From Oscillospiraceae bacterium (lineage in GTDB: Bacteria > Bacillota > Clostridia > Oscillospirales > UBA929): 9,056 nucleotides of DNA. The stretch's first letter is position 1. Each line of letters begins with the position of its first letter. The notes under the pieces are model-generated. The model saw only the letters and a list, made by a program, of their open reading frames with translations, searched no databases and was not told the DNA's origin. This document shows, piece after piece, positions 5,816-9,056 of the stretch. The translations under genes were made by a program, and so were the position numbers. The DNA lies in the NCBI GenBank assembly GCA_031271325.1, contig JAISVY010000014.1, positions 1 through 9,056 on the forward strand. Reading direction: 5' to 3'.

Positions 5816-7091
5816 CTTTTACCCTCCGGGCTTTGCCCATAAAGCGTTCGATTGTCTGCGGGGCGACCAGCGACACCTTGACGGTCAGTCCCAATATGTC
5901 TTTAATTTTGCTCTGTATGTCGTTACGGATACGCTCCAGCATCGAGTAGCTTTCCAGCACCGAACCGTCGATCAGCTCGACCTGCACCTCCAGCGTGTCC
6001 ATCACGCCTTCGCGCCGGACGACCAGCAGATAATGCGGTCCGATATGCTCCTGCCGGATCAGCACACTCTCGATCTGAGACGGGAAGACGTTCACGCCGC
6101 GGATGATCAGCATGTCGTCGCTGCGCCCCAGCGTCGGAGCCATACGGGCGTGTGTGCGCCCGCAGGGGCACGGTTCGTATGTCAGGCGTGTGATGTCTTT
6201 CGTGCGGTAGCGGATCAGCGGCAGCGCCTCCCGCGACAGCGGCGTAACAACCAGCTCCCCCATCTCCCCTTCCGGCAGCGCCGCGCCGGTGTCGGGATCG
6301 ATGACCTCCGCGTAGAAATGGTCTTCCGCGATGTGCATCCCTTCGCGAATCAGGCAGTCGCCGGATACGCCGGGACCGGTCAGCTCGCACAGACCGTAGT
6401 TGCTGGTGGCGGTGATGCCGAGGTTTTCCTCGATCTGCGCCGCCATCTCCGGGGTGTGCCCTTCCCCGCCAAACAGCCCGACGCGCAGTTTGAGCCGGTC
6501 TTTGATCCCGTGTTCCCGCACGGCTTCGGACAGATACAGCGCGTAAGACGGCGTGGAGATCAGCACCGTCGCGCCCATGTCGCGCATCATCATCAGCTGT
6601 TTTTCGGTCTGCCCCGAGCTCATCGGCAGGACGCATACGCCCATATGCTCCAGCCCCTGATGCAGTCCGAACCCGCCGGTAAACAATCCGTAGCCGAACG
6701 AAACCTGCGCGAGGTCACTCTTGGTTACTCCGGCGGCGGCGCAAACCCGCGCGATCAAATCTTTCCAGACCGCCATATCGCCCGCCGTATACGCGCCCAT
6801 CGCGGGTTTCCCGGTTGTGCCGGACGTGCCGTGCAGGCGGACAATCTCTTCCTTCGGCACGGCGAACAGCCCGAACGGATAGTTATCGGTAAACGCCTTC
6901 TTGTCGGTAAACGGCAGTTTTGAAATATCCGCGAGGGTCGTCACGTCCCCCCGCTCAATCCCTGCCCCGCGCAAGATTCCGCGCTGCGCCGGAGCGTGGT
7001 CCCAGATATGGTTCCACGTTTTCAAAAACCGCTCTTCCTGCAGCGCGCGGATTCTTTCGCGCGGCATTGTCTCTATGTCATGCTGCCACAT
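5805..7091 (-). CDS. paaK: Phenylacetate-CoA ligase, copy 2 (AMP-forming, diverged)
   Basis: A second ANL-family aryl-CoA ligase of 428 residues, collinear with copy 1 but clearly different in sequence. The phosphate loop is TSGTTGKPA (89-97), followed by FGYGLFTGGFGLHQGLE (132-148), NYGLCELTGPG (231-241), the cysteine pair C308/C310, GRSDDMLIIRGVNVFPSQ (322-339) and the C-terminal FMGKARR with K420 as the candidate catalytic lysine. The usual S in 'YGLSE' is C235, and the residues after the phosphate loop also differ from copy 1, consistent with another aryl acid substrate. The gene starts inside the symporter's last codons (14-nt overlap) with only a weak AAGG-type ribosome site, so its translation probably depends on coupling. 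It runs 11 nt into iorA. Position before iorA and the presence of copy 1 after iorB suggest both ligases serve the IorAB product or substrate. Confidence 0.93.
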   Translation of the reverse strand: MWQHDIETMPRERIRALQEERFLKTWNHIWDHAPAQRGILRGAGIERGDVTTLADISKLPFTDKKAFTDNYPFGLFAVPKEEIVRLHGTSGTTGKPAMGAYTAGDMAVWKDLIARVCAAAGVTKSDLAQVSFGYGLFTGGFGLHQGLEHMGVCVLPMSSGQTEKQLMMMRDMGATVLISTPSYALYLSEAVREHGIKDRLKLRVGLFGGEGHTPEMAAQIEENLGITATSNYGLCELTGPGVSGDCLIREGMHIAEDHFYAEVIDPDTGAALPEGEMGELVVTPLSREALPLIRYRTKDITRLTYEPCPCGRTHARMAPTLGRSDDMLIIRGVNVFPSQIESVLIRQEHIGPHYLLVVRREGVMDTLEVQVELIDGSVLESYSMLERIRNDIQSKIKDILGLTVKVSLVAPQTIERFMGKARRVKDER

Positions 7092-8706
7092 CGCTAAACA
7101 CCTTTTCCGTATGCTCCTTGCTGTATTTATATTTCTGCGTCAGCAGACTGACGAGCGGCACCAGCGCCAGCGAAACGCCCATCGCGACGACGCCGAACAG
7201 CGGCGAGTTTTTTGATGCGGCGGAGAACGCCTCGTACAGCGTCATATCGCGCGGCGAACTTGCAAACAATGTCGGATAGAACGGGCGGCTCATGTTCCAC
7301 GCCATATTGTAAACCGTCATGCCCGCGACGGTCAGGATCGCGCCCAGCATCCCCGCCCACGCCCCGGCGCGGGTAATCTTCTTAGAAAACAATCCCCACA
7401 CATACGGACCGATGAAGCAGCCTGCCACGACACCCCACGAGTAGGACATGATCGACACGATCACCGCGAAGTTAAACGTCGCGAAGACAAAACTGCACGC
7501 GACGAACAGCAGGCAAAACAGGCGCGTCACGTTGATCTGCCGCTTTTCGTCCGTCTTGAGGCGGAAAACCAGATCAACCGTTATCGCCGTAGCAGACGTT
7601 AGCACCACCGAAGACAGGGTGGACATCGAAGCCGAGAGAACAAGCAGAAGAATCACGGCCAGCAGAATCATACCGGGAACCGAGTTGGAGAAGGCATCCA
7701 TCAGCATGGTCGGGATGATGCTGTCGGTGCTGGCGCTGCCGAACAGCAACTCTCCCTCCAGCGCGTGTCCCTTCAGCACCAGATGGGAGAGAGAACCGAC
7801 ATAGTACGCGCCGCACCCGATGATCATCGCGAACACCGTGGACACGATGGTCGCGCGTTTGACCGACGCTTGGTCTTTAATCGCGTAAAATTTCTGCGCC
7901 ATCTGCGGCAGCCCGAACACCCCGATGCTGGTGAGCAAAATGTTGGTCAGCAAAAACGACCGCTGTCCCCCGCCGGTGATGTCCACCAAGCTCGCGTCGA
8001 TGTTCTTCAATTCCGAAATCACGTTGCCGAAGCCCCCGACTTTCGGGTGCATCGTCATCGCGATCACCAGTATCACCACGCCGGCGATCATAATAATCCC
8101 CTGAATGAAGTCGCTCAGCGCAATGGCGGAATAACCGCCCAGCACCAAATAGGCGGCGGTCAGCACGGCAACGATCAAGATACACAGGTTTGTCGCAGAC
8201 ATCCCCATAAACGCGGCGTCCGCAACCGGGTCTAATTCCGGGAAGAAGACGGACGAAAAGAGCATCCCCAGACCTTTATATACCGAAGCGGCGTACGGCA
8301 TCAAAAAAACAAATATCACGCAGGCGGAAAATACCTTCATGTTTTTGGAGAGGTAGCGCCCTTCCAGCAGTTCCGGCATGGTGCGCGCGCCCAGCACGTG
8401 CGTCATCCGGCGGGTGCGGGCGGCGAGCAGTTTCCAAGACACCAGACAGCCGATCAGCGCGTTGCCGATGCCGATCCATATCGAGGCGATCCCGATATTC
8501 CAGCCGTGCGTCCCGGCGTATCCCACAAAGATCACGGCGGAAAAATACGTGGTGCCGTAAGCGAACGCCGACATCCAAGGACCGACGCGCCGCCCGCCCA
8601 GCACAAACCCTTCCACAGTCGAGGCGCGTTTCTTGCTGACCAATCCTATGGCGACCATCCCGACCGCAAACAGAAGCAGTGCCGCCGTTGCAATTCCCTG
8701 AACCAT
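7078..8706 (-). CDS. Sodium:solute symporter family transporter
   Basis: A 542-residue integral membrane protein of the SSS family (PutP, PanF, ActP relatives), with about thirteen hydrophobic segments. The N-terminal helix MVQGIATAALLLFAVGM leads into KKRASTVEGFVLGGRRVGPW, a typical first loop. The family signature region GGYSAIALSDFIQGIIMIAG is at 190-209, and the Na2-site helix corresponds to LSASMSTLSSVVLTSATA (357-374). Substrate cannot be read from sequence. As first gene of an operon with aryl-CoA ligases and IorAB, an aryl acid such as phenylacetate is a reasonable inference (SSS permeases for phenylacetate are known), and an aromatic amino acid is the alternative. The start at 8706 is set by GGGAG (8716-8720) 9 nt upstream. 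Longer frames run back through the -10 element and cannot be on the transcript from that promoter. Confidence 0.92.
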   Translation of the reverse strand: MVQGIATAALLLFAVGMVAIGLVSKKRASTVEGFVLGGRRVGPWMSAFAYGTTYFSAVIFVGYAGTHGWNIGIASIWIGIGNALIGCLVSWKLLAARTRRMTHVLGARTMPELLEGRYLSKNMKVFSACVIFVFLMPYAASVYKGLGMLFSSVFFPELDPVADAAFMGMSATNLCILIVAVLTAAYLVLGGYSAIALSDFIQGIIMIAGVVILVIAMTMHPKVGGFGNVISELKNIDASLVDITGGGQRSFLLTNILLTSIGVFGLPQMAQKFYAIKDQASVKRATIVSTVFAMIIGCGAYYVGSLSHLVLKGHALEGELLFGSASTDSIIPTMLMDAFSNSVPGMILLAVILLLVLSASMSTLSSVVLTSATAITVDLVFRLKTDEKRQINVTRLFCLLFVACSFVFATFNFAVIVSIMSYSWGVVAGCFIGPYVWGLFSKKITRAGAWAGMLGAILTVAGMTVYNMAWNMSRPFYPTLFASSPRDMTLYEAFSAASKNSPLFGVVAMGVSLALVPLVSLLTQKYKYSKEHTEKVFSDVAA

Positions 8707-8734
8707 CCCATCACTCTCCCGTTCTTTTTGTGAC

Positions 8735-8763
8735 ATTATAACGGATAACACGGTTGTTGTCAA
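8735..8763 (-). promoter_or_regulatory. Consensus sigma-70/sigma-A promoter for the operon
   Basis: On the minus strand the -35 hexamer TTGACA (8758-8763) and the -10 hexamer TATAAT (8735-8740) are both perfect, with a 17-bp spacer. Transcription would begin near 8728, leaving a leader of about 20 nt before the symporter ATG at 8706. An A/T-rich tract (8762-8774) lies just upstream of the -35, like a UP element. The arms TGACA (8758-8762) and TGTCA (8731-8735) form an inverted repeat spanning the core promoter, which could be chance or a regulator site. Confidence 0.85.
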
Positions 8764-8783
8764 ATTAAAAAGAAACCGTTTAT

Positions 8784-8949
8784 GACTTTGGCGGCGCTCG
8801 GTGTCACAACGGTTATGGCGGCGGTCACGCCGCGCCGCGTCAACTGGCTTGATGTTGCGGCAAGTTTGAGATGGGGGGGATGATTGGTGTTCCGGTGTCG
8901 GATGATTCCCCCCGGGCATATAATGACATACACCGCCAAAGTCCGTTGT
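8784..8949. repeat. Repeated GACTTTGGCGG / ACAACGG-TGGCGG motifs
   Basis: GACTTTGGCGG (8784-8794) recurs exactly inverted as CCGCCAAAGTC (8933-8943). The right-hand copy, read on the minus strand, is ACAACGGACTTTGGCGG (8933-8949), and a near copy with one base fewer, ACAACGGTTATGGCGG, lies at 8806-8821 on the plus strand. Three related sites in 166 bp upstream of a strong promoter look like binding sites for a regulator, but no regulator gene is in the window. Confidence 0.45.
8874..8913. repeat. G-run/C-run inverted repeat with GGATGATT direct repeat
   Basis: GGGGGGA (8874-8880) and TCCCCCC (8907-8913) can form a 7-bp stem around 26 nt. GGATGATT occurs twice, at 8878-8885 and 8900-8907, exactly 22 bp apart (about two helical turns). 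No T-run follows on either strand, so it is not an ordinary terminator. Function unknown. Confidence 0.35.
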
Positions 8950-9009
8950 ATCCTCGCACAGTGTGATATTGCTGCGTTATATTACATCATATTTTTGGGA
9001 TGTGGGATC

Positions 9010-9056
9010 ATGAAAATAAGCAACCTAAACAGCCCCTGCGGAAGACCGCAAAAGCA
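9010..9056 (+). CDS. Possible start of a divergent gene, cut by the right edge
   Basis: An ATG at 9010-9012 opens a frame of 15 codons (MKISNLNSPCGRPQK) that is still open at the window edge. The upstream GGGAT/GTGGGAT bases are a poor ribosome site, and a -10-like TATATT at 8978-8983 lacks a recognisable -35. Product not recognised. The short stretch could be open by chance. Confidence 0.2.
   Translation, partial: MKISNLNSPCGRPQK

Larger units (their letters stand above)
8764..9009. other. Noncoding upstream region with several repeats
   Basis: No credible coding frame was seen between the operon promoter and the right-edge ATG. The minus-strand frame running to 8919 is a low-complexity extension of the symporter frame without family similarity. 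The region contains TGGCGG-type motifs near 8784-8821 and 8933-8949, a GCGGCG-GTCA-CGCCGC hairpin (8818-8833), a G6/C6 inverted repeat (8874-8913), and a plus-strand TATAAT at 8919-8924 without a good -35. It is long for a simple promoter region and could carry regulator sites or divergent promoters. Confidence 0.6.

Noticed and set aside
5784..6923. Long plus-strand frame of 379 codons
   Set aside because: Antisense to phenylacetate-CoA ligase copy 2, with a His/Arg/Gln-rich translation typical of a shadow frame.
8707..8919. N-terminal extension of the symporter (71 extra residues)
   Set aside because: The extension is polar, unlike SSS proteins, and its codons cover the perfect promoter; the ATG at 8706 has a ribosome site and the expected first membrane helix.
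8985..9056. Possible riboswitch start (AAAACA/GCGGAAGACCGCAAAAGCA resembles parts of c-di-GMP aptamers)
   Set aside because: Only a 5-bp TGCGG-AAGA-CCGCA hairpin is visible and the sequence ends; the conserved aptamer core cannot be assembled from what is present.
1..9056. CRISPR arrays, tRNA or rRNA genes, insertion sequences, defence or phage genes
   Set aside because: No regularly spaced repeats, tRNA-like cloverleaf, transposase motifs or phage protein motifs were recognised on either strand.

Overview
The window reads as chromosomal DNA of an anaerobic, fairly GC-rich Firmicute, most likely a clostridium. This rests on the strong GGAGG ribosome sites, the oxygen-sensitive ferredoxin-dependent 2-keto acid oxidoreductase, the TTG start codon and the clostridial look of the RuvC, HemW and ACT proteins. 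No genus can be named from the sequence alone. Protein assignments come from motif recognition, not from a database search.

Layout from left to right: (1) the last 41 codons of a plus-strand gene that looks like hemW; (2) a convergent intergenic gap (129-306) packed with palindromes; (3) one long minus-strand transcription unit from about 8728 down to 307; (4) about 300 bp of noncoding DNA (8707-9009) upstream of that unit, with a textbook promoter; (5) at the right edge, a possible start of a divergent plus-strand gene.

The minus-strand unit, in order of transcription, is: sodium:solute symporter, phenylacetate-CoA ligase (copy 2), indolepyruvate oxidoreductase alpha (iorA), beta (iorB), phenylacetate-CoA ligase (copy 1), tandem ACT-domain protein, cystathionine-beta-lyase-fold PLP protein (methionine gamma-lyase / 'aluminium resistance' family), and ruvC. 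Every junction overlaps by 3-14 nt except the one between ligase copy 1 and the ACT gene, so this is almost certainly one translationally coupled operon. It is driven by a perfect TTGACA-17 bp-TATAAT promoter just upstream of the symporter.

The core genes form an arylacetate / aryl-pyruvate module. A ligase makes arylacetyl-CoA from arylacetate. IorAB links arylacetyl-CoA, CO2 and reduced ferredoxin to arylpyruvate, reversibly. The symporter may move the acid and the ACT protein may sense an aromatic amino acid. The module could run oxidatively (aromatic amino acid fermentation) or reductively (salvage of phenylacetate, 4-hydroxyphenylacetate or indoleacetate into Phe, Tyr or Trp). The presence of a transporter and two AMP-forming ligases makes salvage attractive, but the sequence does not settle the direction. 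The main oddities are an IorA without its usual C-terminal two-cluster ferredoxin domain, two clearly different ligases flanking iorAB, a shortened PLP enzyme with a TTG start, and the Holliday-junction resolvase gene ruvC riding at the end of a metabolic operon.
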